Assembly (NCBI GenBank): GCA_018524725.1
Contig: JAEUWP010000027.1
Coordinates: 62,001 to 126,000, forward strand
Direction: 5' to 3'
Source: Podaxis mareebaensis
Taxonomy: Eukaryota; Basidiomycota; Agaricomycetes; Agaricales; Agaricaceae
DNA length: 64,000 bases
The notes under the pieces were generated by a model. It was not told the origin of the DNA. It saw nothing but the letters and a program-made list of their open reading frames with translations, and ran no database searches. The translations under genes were made by a program, and so were the position numbers. Positions 12,929-24,081 of the stretch are shown here, in pieces; within the stretch, counting starts at the first letter, position 1, and each line of letters starts with the position of its first letter.

Positions 12929-13364
12929 TGTTATAACTGCAGAGTAATGCTTCCTTTTGGTGGCAGATGCAGTGACAGAGTGAATGGCGGTTGCTGCAAG
13001 GTCCGGGCCGGCGACCTTAGTTCATCTTATCTTATCAGACTGGCTAAACGGTTGATGCTTCTGGCTGGGTTGGCTGGGGTGTACGACATTGCTACGACAT
13101 TGTTCTGACGCGTGGATTAAGGCAACAGAGGCCGAAAGGTGAAGCCGGTGAAGGATGGTGAGATAGCCCGAGAACAATGAGCTGAGGGAGGGATAGTAAC
13201 CCTGCACGTGGGCCGGCGACGCGAAGCGCGTTTACGCGTTTGATGGCTTGTCGGAGTATGAATTTCAAGTTTACTTGAGCTCGCACGCGCTTTCTTCTCT
13301 CTCTTCATCCGCCTCTTCTAAACGAATCTGTCTGTCCTAGGCATCGAGCTCGTCGTCATCACTC
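12929..13364. promoter_or_regulatory. Divergent promoter PHYHD1-like/cdc6 with two MCB boxes
   Basis: The 436-bp gap between the two divergent starts contains perfect ACGCGT boxes at 13108-13113 and 13234-13239. The second is preceded by gcgaagcgcg, which adds a near-match. ACGCGT is the MluI cell-cycle box bound by MBF in yeasts, and cdc6/cdc18 is a classic G1/S target, so control of the cdc6 side is the natural reading. The sites are seen directly; their use here is inference. Confidence 0.6.
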
Positions 13365-15500
13365 ATGCCAACAACACGTGTAACACGTAGCTCGGTCCTT
13401 GGAAAGCGTGGTCACCAGCAGCAGCTGGAATCGTCGCCTCCATCTTCGCTGGCATCTAAATCTACTGACCACCTCCAGACTCCCGATTCTACTCCCCTAC
13501 CCAAGCGTCCGCGGGTCTCGACCCTTGTGGTAGATGGTGAAGGCAACAAGGAAAATGTTCCTCCTTTTTCCCCTCAACTACTCACACCTGATCCCTCTCC
13601 CATCGCTGCACGAACGGCACGTGCATTGCGACGATCTGGGACTGAAATTGTATCTCCCTCGCGTGTGCGACCTAGTGAGTAGATCTAATATGAGATATTA
13701 AGAGCTGAGTCTGACACGTCGCACCAGCGATTCGCCGACACGCATCGACATCAACCCTTGCCTCTGTTGACACAGCTTCCGATTCTACCCTATTCTCTAT
13801 CTCTACTCCGCCACCCACTCCGTTGTCTTCTCTACCTCTACATACCCGTGCTCGCACGCTTTTACGTGCCACTTGCAACAGTGCTGACAATGAAATAGCT
13901 GGACGTGATGCCGAGCGCACCACCATTCGTGATTTCATAACCTCTTTCGTGGATGATGCCTCTATGGATACCGACAATATGTCTACTACGCTATACATCT
14001 CTGGCTCTCCTGGTTGCGGCAAGACCGCCCTTGTCAACTCTGTCCTTAGTCAGCTGGATCCGGAATCAAACGGCGTCAAGATTATCTTCATCAACTGTAT
14101 GGCCCTGAATAACCTTGATGCGCTCTGGGAACGAATGTTCGAAGAACTCGATGCAGCGCGCAAGAAAAAATCTTCCCCTTCCAAAACCCGTAAGGTCAAA
14201 GGTAGAGATGCTATTGAATCCCTTCTTGCCGGGCTTCGAACAAAATGGTGCGTGACATGGTACTCAGTTAGGAGGTTGCATCTGACATTCGACAAGCGTT
14301 CTTATTCTGGACGAGCTAGATCATATCACACCAAATACGCAAACCTTGACGTCGCTATTCTCGTTGCCTGCTGCGACCCCTTCGTATCTGCGCCTTATTG
14401 GAATCGCCAACACTCACACCCTCACTGCAACTCCTTCATCCTCACCCTCTCTCAATGTCCTCACTGTGCATTTCGCCCCTTATACGTCCAACCAGCTGTT
14501 CGAGATTCTGGAAACGAGGTTACGCCCACTATACAATGTCGAATCGGACTCGGCGCAAGGCGATCCCAGAAAATTCCTTCCCACACCCGCCCTGACCCTA
14601 TTGACGAAGAAGATTGCCGGTATGACTGGTGACGTCCGGAGCTTGTTTGAAGTGCTTCGTGGTGCAATCGACATTGCAACCGCACCCTCAAAGAACACGT
14701 CTACTGTGACCACTACCGACGTTCCGGCTGTCAGCGTTACCCCTAGTCATGTCCTTGCAGCCCTCAAGGCATATAAGCCCTCATCTAGCAAGCCAATGGC
14801 TTCCGCCTCGTCAGGCTCTGCAGTCAGCAATAGTGAGACTATGACTAAGGTCAAGAACCTCAACCTCCAAGCACGTCTTGTTCTCCTTACTGTCCTGCTC
14901 GCCTCCAAACGGTTAGAAGCTGGTCTCACCCTTTCCGGATCTCCGTCCACCGCTTCACCACGCAAATGCACCACACCCTCACTCCGTCGCACTGCCTCGT
15001 CTGCGACTCAGTCAACCACTCCCTTGGTTGCGAATGTCGATACAAACCAGCTTCACACATACTATGTCGCCATCCTCACCCGAAGTGATTCCGGTGTCTT
15101 CGATCCTACAACTCGAAGTGAATTCGGCGACCTGCTAAATGTCCTTGAAGGCAACGGTCTTGTGTGTTTGTCATCTTCCGTTACTACTTCGACTGGGCCT
15201 GCGGGTCGGAGATCATTTGCCCGATCGGCATCGTTCGGCGGTGGACTTGCTAAGGGTGTCGCGGGTAACGTTGGGAGTGTGAGACTAGTAGAAGGTGTTT
15301 GGTGTGATGAGATCCTGCGTGGTTTGGGCGTTAACACGACCCTGCGAGAGGGTGTTGAAGTCGATATCTGCGAGGAAGAGGTAAAAGCAATCTGGCAGCG
15401 CGAGCAGGCTAGGATTGCAAGGGATGTTAAAGCTAGGGACATGGCTTCGTCGTCCAGGGGAAGCCCCGAAGACGTGTTTGCCGATGCTTTCGAGCCCTAG
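13365..15500 (+). CDS. cdc18: DNA replication licensing ATPase Cdc6/Cdc18
   Basis: AAA+ ATPase that works with ORC to load the MCM helicase at origins before S phase. The ATG at 13365 opens MPTTRVTRSSVLGKRGH. The N-terminus is disordered, with SP/TP sites (TPDSTPLPKRPR, LLTPDPSPIAA) typical of CDK-controlled Cdc6. After an intron near 13676-13728 comes the AAA+ core: NEIAGRDAERTTIRDFI, Walker A GSPGCGKT at 14003-14026, FINCMALNNLDALWERMF, then an intron (about 14248-14297) and Walker B VLILDELDHITPNTQT. LRLIGIANTHTLTA and VLTVHFAPYTSNQLFEIL follow as sensor regions. The rest, including GMTGDVRSLFEVLRGAIDIA and a winged-helix tail, is one open exon to the stop at 15500. Length is normal for the family. 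Confidence 0.94.
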
Positions 15501-18500
15501 GCTCAGATTTACATCCGCATTGTTCTTCTCCCATCCTCACCTCTACATCCTATTGACTTATGCTTAACATTATGATTCATGCATCCCGTTCATTTTTAAC
15601 CAGCTCCTTTATTCTGCCCCCGCATTCTGTATTGACATTGCATCTTCACATCATTCTCATTCTGGCATTTTCCACCTGTCATTCTGTCTATTTCGCTCGT
15701 TGTTCTTCTGCCCCTCTCTGTCATTTCGACTTTCTGGTTCCAATTTCACTCTTCGCAATTTCAGTCTTCATTCTTCATCGTTTTGTCGTTTTGCTTGGCC
15801 ATGCTACCCATCAGTGTTGCTCTGCTACACTCTACGCCTGTAGATAAACCTGTTTTATTCATTCCCCGTCCATATACTATGCTGTCACTTTCCCGTTTTG
15901 ATTTACACGCCCCATGCTTATCCATAGTTATACATAGGCAGGAAAACGAAACGTTGAAATATGTAAGAATACCTTAGCTTTGTAGCACTGTTAATATGAA
16001 AACCTTCCCTTGACTAGTCCCTTCGGCCGCCGTAGCCTGCTGTAATGTTGCAGTAAGCGACTTCTCGTAGCATTTGGAAAACAAATTCGAATTCTAGATT
16101 GACGAAAACCGGTCCCCAGTCGATCAAACCGGCCTTCATACTGGGTGGCCTGCGACTCGTGGTTCGGATCCTGTAACCACCCGTGTTCGATATCTCACAT
16201 CTAGAAGAAACCTGGATCCCTCTTCTAAACCAAACGACGTGGAATTCTAAGTACTGCTTTCAAATGCCCACACCTCAAGGCCTCACGTGCCTCCCATCTA
16301 ATCTCCATTTTTAACATTTTGACGACCTCCCCTCGGGCTCTCTGCACTAGGAGCAATTGTCGCCGTGTCAAGTGCTATGGTTACAATGAAAGCTCTGCCA
16401 TTTGAGTCGGCATATAGAAATTGCCCAAGGTTTATCGATATGTGGTTGGCATGAGATCGGCACGAGTTAGGTACCGATGTCGTCGGCTCGAATCTTGCGT
16501 GCCTCCTCGGTACCATACAGTATTAATACTTCAGCAAGTATGATCTCATGAACTCTTCATAAAGGGCATGTGAGTGGTGTTGGAAAGCTTCTTAGATGTG
16601 AGAAATTTCTTCAAGTCAATGATATTTCCGTCAACCTAACCAATACTTACTACGTGGCCACTGTCCGGGTGACTTCAACCCTTTTTCGCGATGATTGAAA
16701 CAAGATATGTAAAAGATTTAGGCGATTATCTGGTTTTCTAAACCTTTTCCAAATCCAATGACCGTCGAAAATATTCAAGTCACCCAGACCGTGACCATTT
16801 AATATACTATTTCTATTAGCCAGGTCCGGTCGCTTGCGGAGCCACGATAACCACCATCGCCGCACTGAATGATAACATTAAGACAGATTGATGACGACGT
16901 CGTTGACTTGCGGAATTACTTATGTCTACGTTCGAAAAGTATTCCAACATCATTAGCAGGGTCCTTGAGGACGGGGATGAAGTTAGTGTGCTTGCAGCAG
17001 CATCATTCACGTTGCGTACTAGTGTGAAAGTGTGAGAGACTCATATTCGGGGCCGAGTCTCCGTCAACGCCTGACTCAGACTGGTCCCATACCGGATCCA
17101 CGAACTGGAGCAACTTTGGAAGTGCTCTTTACTAAGGTCAAAATCATAGAGGCTTCCAGGGCTCCAAGTCCAGCCAATTCGTGGGTTGACTACGTTTGGA
17201 ATGGTGAGGAATATGATCGGGGAGGAAAGCGGCGGTGATTCTAGTGTCGTTCGCGGCGGAGAGAACATGATAGTGAGGTACTTTGAGTGATGGGGATTAG
17301 ATGGGAGGTGAGAAGCACGTGGGACGCCAGGGCTCGAGAACAGCGATTAGAAGACGTCGTATACTATCTAGAAGGGGCAACAGGCTGGAAGGAGAAGGGC
17401 GTCTTCCAGATGAGACTTAGAACGGGTCAGTTCTGATATCGACTCGCAGGGGCACCCGATTTGGACACCAGTTTGACTGGCTGAAGATCCTTAGCCTATG
17501 TCCATATATTTAGAATTTGAATTTGAGTTTCTAAACGCTACGGGTGGTCATCTAGACTTGGTATGTAGATATCAAGTATGTAAGCGCAGCACATGAACAC
17601 GGGACAAAATATGGCTCGCCGTTGCACCATTTACACGACAGAAGTACCTCATGCCCGATGTCCATATTCGCTCTTCTGTAGCCAGGCCTATTGCTTAGTT
17701 CCACCGTACTACTGCCCGAGCCGTCCAATATCAGTTATATAACATTTGTCCTACGCCTGATGCGTTTTGTTAGGCCCACAATCTACGATCTTGATGGCTT
17801 CCTTCCGCGGGGAAAACCTATAAGGCTAATAGGCGTTTTGAAAGGACGCCGCTCAAATTGCACAATCAGCGCAAGATCTAACCAGAACACCCCGAAGCCT
17901 CGTCGAGTCCCGTTGTTTGGAAGAGCCCCTATTCGCCACAGAAATAGACATGGTAGGGTACAATGAATTTTGTTGGGTTTTCGCCTCCGTGGAGATCATC
18001 GCACACCCGAAGTTACCCAGGTGGAACGAATGGGTTCCACGCCATGGCGCTTGCGCTCGAATAGCGGCTTTCGTCCTCCCGTTACGAATTTGACGTAGTT
18101 CCGATTAATAAAGTTCAACATTATAGAAGATGATCTTGAAATTAATGGCCCACTCATGCGCTCTGTGGAGAGTGCAAACCGGCTACTCGTGGAACCGGTA
18201 ATTGGCTCGTTCCTCCTAAATTGTCCAAAATCATTTCGACGTATCCCGCTTACCTGTCTGTCACCACACGATATCCCGCCATCCACCAGATGCACAGTCT
18301 CGGAACATTTAGGATAGAACTTTCACAACATAGACATTCCACACCTACATACTCTACAAACATACTCCTATCCAATAACACCTTGCCCCTCCAAGTCGCA
18401 AGCGTCGTGCATATCCAAAGTCAACTCAGTGCCTTTGGTTAACCCACCCGTCCGTTCGGAAGATACAGGACCTAATTACATCCCGTCTCTTTTTTTTCTT

Positions 18501-19034
18501 CACTCTCTCTTTCTGCCTCAAGCTTGGGCAACCGAAACCATTCGGTACTTCGCTCGTTACGAAAACCATGCTCATTTGTTTTTCAGCCATTTCAAAACGC
18601 CGTTCTTCCCATTCTCTACGCTTCGCTTTGTCGTGGAACCCCCTGGGTGTGGTTTGAGGCTCCGTGCCTGACGGACGTAGTCACACCACCCTCGCTTTGT
18701 TGAATAGCCGCTTTCGTCTCTTCGGCTCAGCGAAGGACAAATCGACATGAGCCAACCCGAAACTCAGCTGATACAGGCAATGGCAATTTTCGGTTACGCT
18801 CTGTTACGCTACTCATGTTTCCTCAACGCAACTAGCAGTCGATGCTGCCGCTAGCACCTTCTCTTCAAAACAAAGGCTTCTAGTTGAACGGCAACTCTGG
18901 AGTCCTACTGACATCTGATCCAGAACATTTTACATGAGGCCTCGTGTATGGACACGTACAGCTCGAAGAACTAATAGCAAAAGTGCTCCAATCGCGCTGG
19001 CGAAATAATCCCAAACATGGGTGCACAAGTGGCC

Positions 19035-19226
19035 TATAAAGATTGAATGGAAACTGCTGGGGCTCCTCAGAATCCAAAGCACCTCGCTCTAGTAAGTGTA
19101 CTCGCATCCTACTCGGCGGCATCGAGCTAAAGATACTTCATCGTCAGTTGGAACTCTTAATTTCATTGTGGGCACACTCGACTGGCTCAAAGCACGCTGT
19201 TGCTAACGTTTTCATTCCAGTACAAA
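19035..19226 (+). promoter_or_regulatory. TATA box and spliced leader region of secreted-protein gene A
   Basis: TATAAA stands at 19035-19040, 192 bp before the ATG. A 5'UTR intron with strong borders, gtaagtg at 19092 and ttcattccag ending at 19220, measures 129 nt and leaves only tacaaa before the ATG. The same arrangement, with the same intron length, occurs at the two paralogues. The block gtgcacaagtggcctataaa is shared with copy B. Confidence 0.75.
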
Positions 19227-19463
19227 ATGAAGTTCACCATCGCCGTCACTCTCGCTGCGTCTCTCTTCGCCACCATCTTGGCGAACCCCGTTGAGGGTGT
19301 CACTGAGCTCGGTACCCGCCAGGCTCCTAATTGCTTCTGGAGTGGCACCGCACCCTTCTGCGCTGGTGCTTGCCCACCGGGTTACATTGATAGGGGCACT
19401 GACGGCTGCGGTGACGGCGCCTGCTGCTGGACTGGATACAAGAAGTACTGCTGCATGTCTTGA
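19227..19463 (+). CDS. Small secreted cysteine-rich protein, copy A (78 aa)
   Basis: Uninterrupted 78-codon gene. Residues 1-19 (MKFTIAVTLAASLFATILA) form a clear signal peptide. A short spacer, NPVEGVTELGTR, ends in an Arg-Gln step that may be a processing site. The predicted mature part of 47 residues starts QAPNCFWSGTAPFCAG and ends TGYKKYCCMS. It has eight cysteines in the order C, C, C, C, CC, CC, which would allow four disulfides. I do not recognise a named family; the W-x-G-T-A-P-F-C-x-G-x-C-P motif recalls small secreted proteins I have seen in other fungi and some bacteria, without a function I can give. An effector or antimicrobial role is possible but not shown. It lies in duplication unit A between cdc6 and dis3; copy B differs by about six residues. 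Confidence 0.88.
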   Translation: MKFTIAVTLAASLFATILANPVEGVTELGTRQAPNCFWSGTAPFCAGACPPGYIDRGTDGCGDGACCWTGYKKYCCMS

Positions 19464-20290
19464 ATGACTCGCAGTGACGATTGAAGCGTTGACGAAAGAA
19501 GAAAACAGAAGTTTCTTAGCTCGTGTCTCGTGTATCTTGTGTCTCTTTTGTGCAATTTGACTGTAGCGTGTGTCTCCGATTCTTCTTGATTTGGAAAGAC
19601 GTTGGCGGCCGTCCAGCAATGCTTACAGCGACAATGCTCACAAGGTAACGGGCCAAAATTAACGGTCCCCATTGCGCCCCCCCTGATGTTGAATCTTGGT
19701 CGGCGCCATTTAAGTTATATATGCTACAGCTCGCAGCAGATATTTGCTCGCGTAGCAAAACCAAAGCACGGAGATGTAGATTCTCAGCAGAGATTCCACG
19801 CGCTATTATTAGAGCATAGTCGAGATAATTTTGGAGGTACCAATCAGGGATCGACCAGTGACTGGCAGTATTAAATGTTAAATTGAGCTGACACACCGAT
19901 CTACAGCCACCACGGTCTTCTGAGTAACTCGGCAGGCTACTGGACACATTATGACTTGCTCGAACTAGCTGAATAGCACGAAACCGGTAAACGGCCTGGT
20001 CATCCGAAGTGATTTGTCGGGCGAAAGATGTGGTGGGACTTCCCTGCCCGGCAGGGTGCACAAGGGTCGAGAAAGCCACTATCATTGATTCGATCTGCTA
20101 TGCACGAGAGCTGCACATGGTTCCGATCCTACTTAGGTGCAAAGAGTAGGCGAATTGAAAAGTGCTGGTGGCGGCATAACGCAGAGGCCTCACTTGTCCA
20201 CACATCAACATGTATGACGTCATTTCCATCCCGGATCAGAGTTCCATGCATCATAGCGTTGGTTTTTACTACGGTTGTCTGGACGAGTTA

Positions 20291-20316
20291 CAGGCTGTTA
20301 CAGGACACTAATGTCG
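20291..20316 (-). pseudogene. Relic of the dis3 3' end closing unit A
   Basis: On the minus strand this reads T-L-V-S-C-N-S-L-stop, matching the last codons of intact dis3 ([15 protein letters not shown], 24082-24117) in frame with a small deletion. It is followed by sequence that does not match dis3. It marks the right edge of the duplicated block in unit A. Such a short match is meaningful only because the adjoining hundreds of bases also align. Confidence 0.6.
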
Positions 20317-22690
20317 GGACTTGCTTAGTCGAATACGAATGGATTAGGAGGTAAACGAGCGAGCATACATCGCATGGACTACTGAGGAGGTGACGACGTT
20401 ACAATTTTCACCTTTCCTCCCTGTGTATTGTTGCCACTTGTCACTCTGTCCATTCGCTCGTTGTTCTTCTGTCCCTCTTTGTCGTTTCGACCTTCTTGCC
20501 CCAGCCTCACTCTTTGCGATTTCGGTCTTCACTCTTTCGTCATTTTGTGGTTCTGCTTGGCTATGCTAACCACTAGTGTTGCTTCGCCACACTATATGTC
20601 TGTGGATAAACCCATTTCAATTATTCCCCCGTCCATATACTATACTGTCTCTTTCGTGTTTTGATTTACGCGTCCATGCTTATCCGTAGTTATACGTAGA
20701 AGGAAAATGAAACGTTGAAATATGTAGGAATATCTTAGCTTTGTAGCGCTTTTAATATGAAACCTTCCCCTCGACTAATCCCTTCCGCCGCCGTAGTGTT
20801 GCAGTGGACGACTTCCTGGTAACATTTGAAAATAAATCTGGATTCTAGATGGGTCCCCAGTCAATCAGAAGAGCGTTCAGGTCGGGCATCCTGCAACTTG
20901 TAGTTCGGATCCTGAAACCACCCGTGTTCTATATCTCACATCTAGAAGAAACTTGGACACCCCTTCTGAACCAAATAATGTGGAATTCTAAGCGCTGGCT
21001 TCAAATGCCCACACCTCAGGCCTCACGAGCCTTCCATCTAATCTCCATTTTAACATTTCGACGACCTCTCCTTAGACTCTTAGCACGCGAGTACAGTAAT
21101 TGTTGCTGTGTCAAATCCTATGGTCATAATGAAAGTCCTGTCATTGGTCGGCATATAGAAATTGCCGAGGTGCACCAATACGTGATTGGCATGGTCGGCT
21201 CGAATCTCACGTGCCTCCGCGGTACCATACAGTATTAATGCTACTACCGCAAGCATGGTCCCATTATCTCCTTCATAGACCGCCTGTAAGTGATGTTGGA
21301 CAGCCTATTGGATATGAGCGATTTCTTCAAATTAATGATATCGCCGTCAATCTAGCCATACACTATTATGTGGCCACCTGTCCGAGCGACTTCAACCCTT
21401 CTTCGTGATGATTGAAACAAGATGTGTAAACAAAATTCCGGTGATTACCTGGTTTTTTAAACCTTTTCCAAATTCAACGACCGCCGAAAATATTTAAGTC
21501 ACCCGGACCGTGACCATTTGATATGCCATTTCTATTAGCCAGACCCAGTCGTCTGCGGAGTCACGATAACCACCCTCGCCGCATTGAATGACAGCACCAA
21601 GCTGGATTGACGACGATATCATTGACCTACAGGGTTATGTCTACATTCGAAAAGCACTGCCAACGCCATCAGCGGGTCCTTGAGGACAAGGATGAAGACA
21701 ATGTGCTTGCAGCGGCATAATCCATACTATGTGTTAGTGAGGAAGCATGAGAGATTCACGTTCGCCACCGAGTCATCTTGGCAAGCAGTTATCAAGTAAA
21801 CATGGCACACGACGCGAGGTAAAATATGGCTTACTATTGCGCCAGCTATATGACAGAAGCAATGTCCGATGTCCCCATTTGCCCCTCTGCTGCCGGGCCT
21901 ATTGCTTAGTTGGAATGCTACATATCGGAGCCGTTCACTATAACATATTTGTCCCATGTCTGACGCGTTTTGTTAGGTCGATGGTTAGTATGAGCCTGAT
22001 GGCTTCCTTTTACAGGGAAAACTTATACGGCTAATAGGCGTTTTGAAAGGACGCCACTCAAATTGCACAATCGCCGCAGGATCTAACCGGAACACCCTAA
22101 GGCCTCGCCGAGTCCCCTGTTCAGAGGAGCTCCCTGTTCGCTATCGAGGTGGGGATATGGGGTATAATGAAATTGGTGCGTTCCTCGTCTCCATGGGGAT
22201 CATCGCACACCGGAATTTACTTCGGCAGAACAAACGTGTCCGACCGTACGGCACTTGCGCCCGAACTGCGGCTTTCAGTTGCCTGTTTGCTCCGTTACTG
22301 CATTGATTAATAAAGTTCAGCACTCAATACTATGGAAGATGATCTTGAAAATTAATTAATGGTCCAATCGTGCATGCAACACAAAGGTAAATTGACAGGA
22401 ACCAATCCAAAACTCAACACACACGAACCATGGTAATATTTGGTTACGCTCCATTGAACTACTCAAATTTCTTCAACAAACTAGCAGTTTATGCTGCCAC
22501 TAGATCTCACATTCTCTCCAAAACAAAGGCTTCTAGTTGAGTGGCGACCCCGGAGTCCTACTGACATCTGATCCAGAACATTTTAAATGAGGCCTCACGT
22601 GTGGATACATACTACAGTTCGGAAAATTAACAACAGAAATGCTTTAATCGTGCCGGCGAAATAGTCCCAAACATGGGTGCACAAGTGGCC

Positions 22691-22883
22691 TATAAAAACT
22701 GCTTGAAAACTGCTGAGGTTCCTCAGAATCCAAAGTACCTCGCTCTAGTAAGTGTACTCCCACCCTAATCAGCATCATCGAGTTAATGACATCCTATCGT
22801 CAGTTGGAAACTCTTGATTTCATTGTAGGCTCACCCGGCTGGCCTAGGCATGCTGTTGCTAATGCTTTCATTCCAGATACGAA
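22691..22883 (+). promoter_or_regulatory. TATA box and spliced leader region of secreted-protein gene B
   Basis: TATAAA at 22691-22696 is 193 bp before the ATG. The 5'UTR intron runs from gtaagtg at 22748 to the acceptor ttccag ending at 22876, again 129 nt, leaving atacgaa before the ATG. The layout equals that of copies A and C. Confidence 0.75.
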
Positions 22884-23120
22884 ATGAAGTTCACCATCGC
22901 CGCCGCTCTCGCTGCGTCTCTCTTCGCCACCGTCTTGGCGAACCCCGTTGAGGGTGTCACTGCACTTGGTGCTCGTCAGGCTCCCAACTGCTTCTGGAGT
23001 GGCACCGCGCCCTTCTGCGCTGGTGCTTGCCCGCAAGGCTACATTGATAGGGGCACTGACGGCTGCGGTGACGGCGCCTGCTGCTGGACTGGATACAAGA
23101 AGTACTGCTGCATGTCTTGA
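22884..23120 (+). CDS. Small secreted cysteine-rich protein, copy B (78 aa)
   Basis: Paralogue of copy A at the same position of the second duplication unit. Signal peptide MKFTIAAALAASLFATVLA, spacer NPVEGVTALGAR, then a mature part QAPNCFWSGTAPFCAG...KKYCCMS with the same eight cysteines. In the mature part only one residue differs from copy A (CPQGY instead of CPPGY); the other changes are in the signal and spacer. No stop, frameshift or damaged splice site is visible, so it appears functional. Function unknown. Confidence 0.88.
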   Translation: MKFTIAAALAASLFATVLANPVEGVTALGARQAPNCFWSGTAPFCAGACPQGYIDRGTDGCGDGACCWTGYKKYCCMS

Positions 23121-24081
23121 ATGACTCGCAGCGATGATTAAAGCGTTGATGAATGAAGAAGACAGAAGTTTCTTGGCTCGTGTCTCGCACCGTATATCTC
23201 GCGTCTCGTGTATCTCGTGTCTCTTTTGTGCAATTTGACTGTAGCGTGTGTCTCCGACTCTTCTTGATTTAGAAAGGCGTCGGGCGTCCGGCGATGCTTC
23301 CAGCGACAATACACACAAGATGATGGGTCAAAATTAACTGTCCCCATTGCGTCCTTCCTGATGTTGAATCTTGGTCGGCGCCTTTGAAGTCGTATCTGCC
23401 ATGGTCACAGCCGCAGGTAGTTGTTCTAATATTCATGTAGCAAATATAAAGCACAGGGATTCTATGTGCTATTATTAGAATGTAGTCGAGGTAATTCTAG
23501 ACATGCTGTCAGGAATCGGCCAGTGTCCAGCGGTATTAAATACTAAACTTTGAGCTGACATACCAATCTACAGCTACAATGGTCTTCTGGATAGTTGTAT
23601 GTTGCTGGACACACTATAACTTACTCGAATTGGCTGAATAGCTTCAGCGCTCTTAAAGCGCATTCAATGTTCAGGCTTATACCATTCGGCCAAGTGGGGG
23701 ACTGGTCTTTGTAGAATACCCAAGCTTTATGCCACAGATCCACTGTGTGGCTTATATATGACACGGGGGAGTTGCAATACTGGGTATACTTGCATGATTG
23801 CGCGAAACCGGTAAACGGCCTGATTATCCGAAGTGATTTGTGGGGCGGAAGATTCGATGGAACTTCCCCGCTAGTCCCTGCCTAGCAGAGTACACAAGGG
23901 TAGAGAAAGCCGCCATCAGGATTCGAGAATTGCACATGGGTCCGATCTTGCTTGGGTGCGGGAGGGTGGGCGAATTGAGAGAGTGCTGGTGCCGCAGAGG
24001 CCTCACTTCGTCCGGATCAGCGTATATGACATCATTGCCAGCTCGGATCAAGGTTCCATTTTTTATCGTAGTCCCAATAAT

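Larger units (their letters stand above)
15640..20320. repeat. Tandem duplication unit A (cdc6-dis3 intergenic copy 1)
   Basis: This stretch aligns by eye along most of its length with 20405-24125. Matching landmarks are the cgctcgttgttcttctg block (15694 and 20455), the gaaacgttgaaatatgta block (about 15949 and 20709), the cctaatcggtt-like promoter blocks, the secreted-protein gene, and the tail block ending gacactaatgtc (20304-20315 and 24107-24118). Relative to unit B it has about 500 extra bases near 17070-17570 and about 570 near 18175-18745. It begins about 140 bp after the cdc6 stop and ends in a fragment of the dis3 3' end. Borders are good to a few tens of bases. Confidence 0.85.

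Noticed and set aside
13672..15442. Long minus-strand open frames opposite cdc6
   Set aside because: They are shadows of the GC-rich cdc6 coding frame with no motif of their own.
19212..20085. Minus-strand frames of 135 and 189 codons across secreted-protein copy A
   Set aside because: Antisense shadows; the 189-codon frame has no equivalent length in unit B and no motif.
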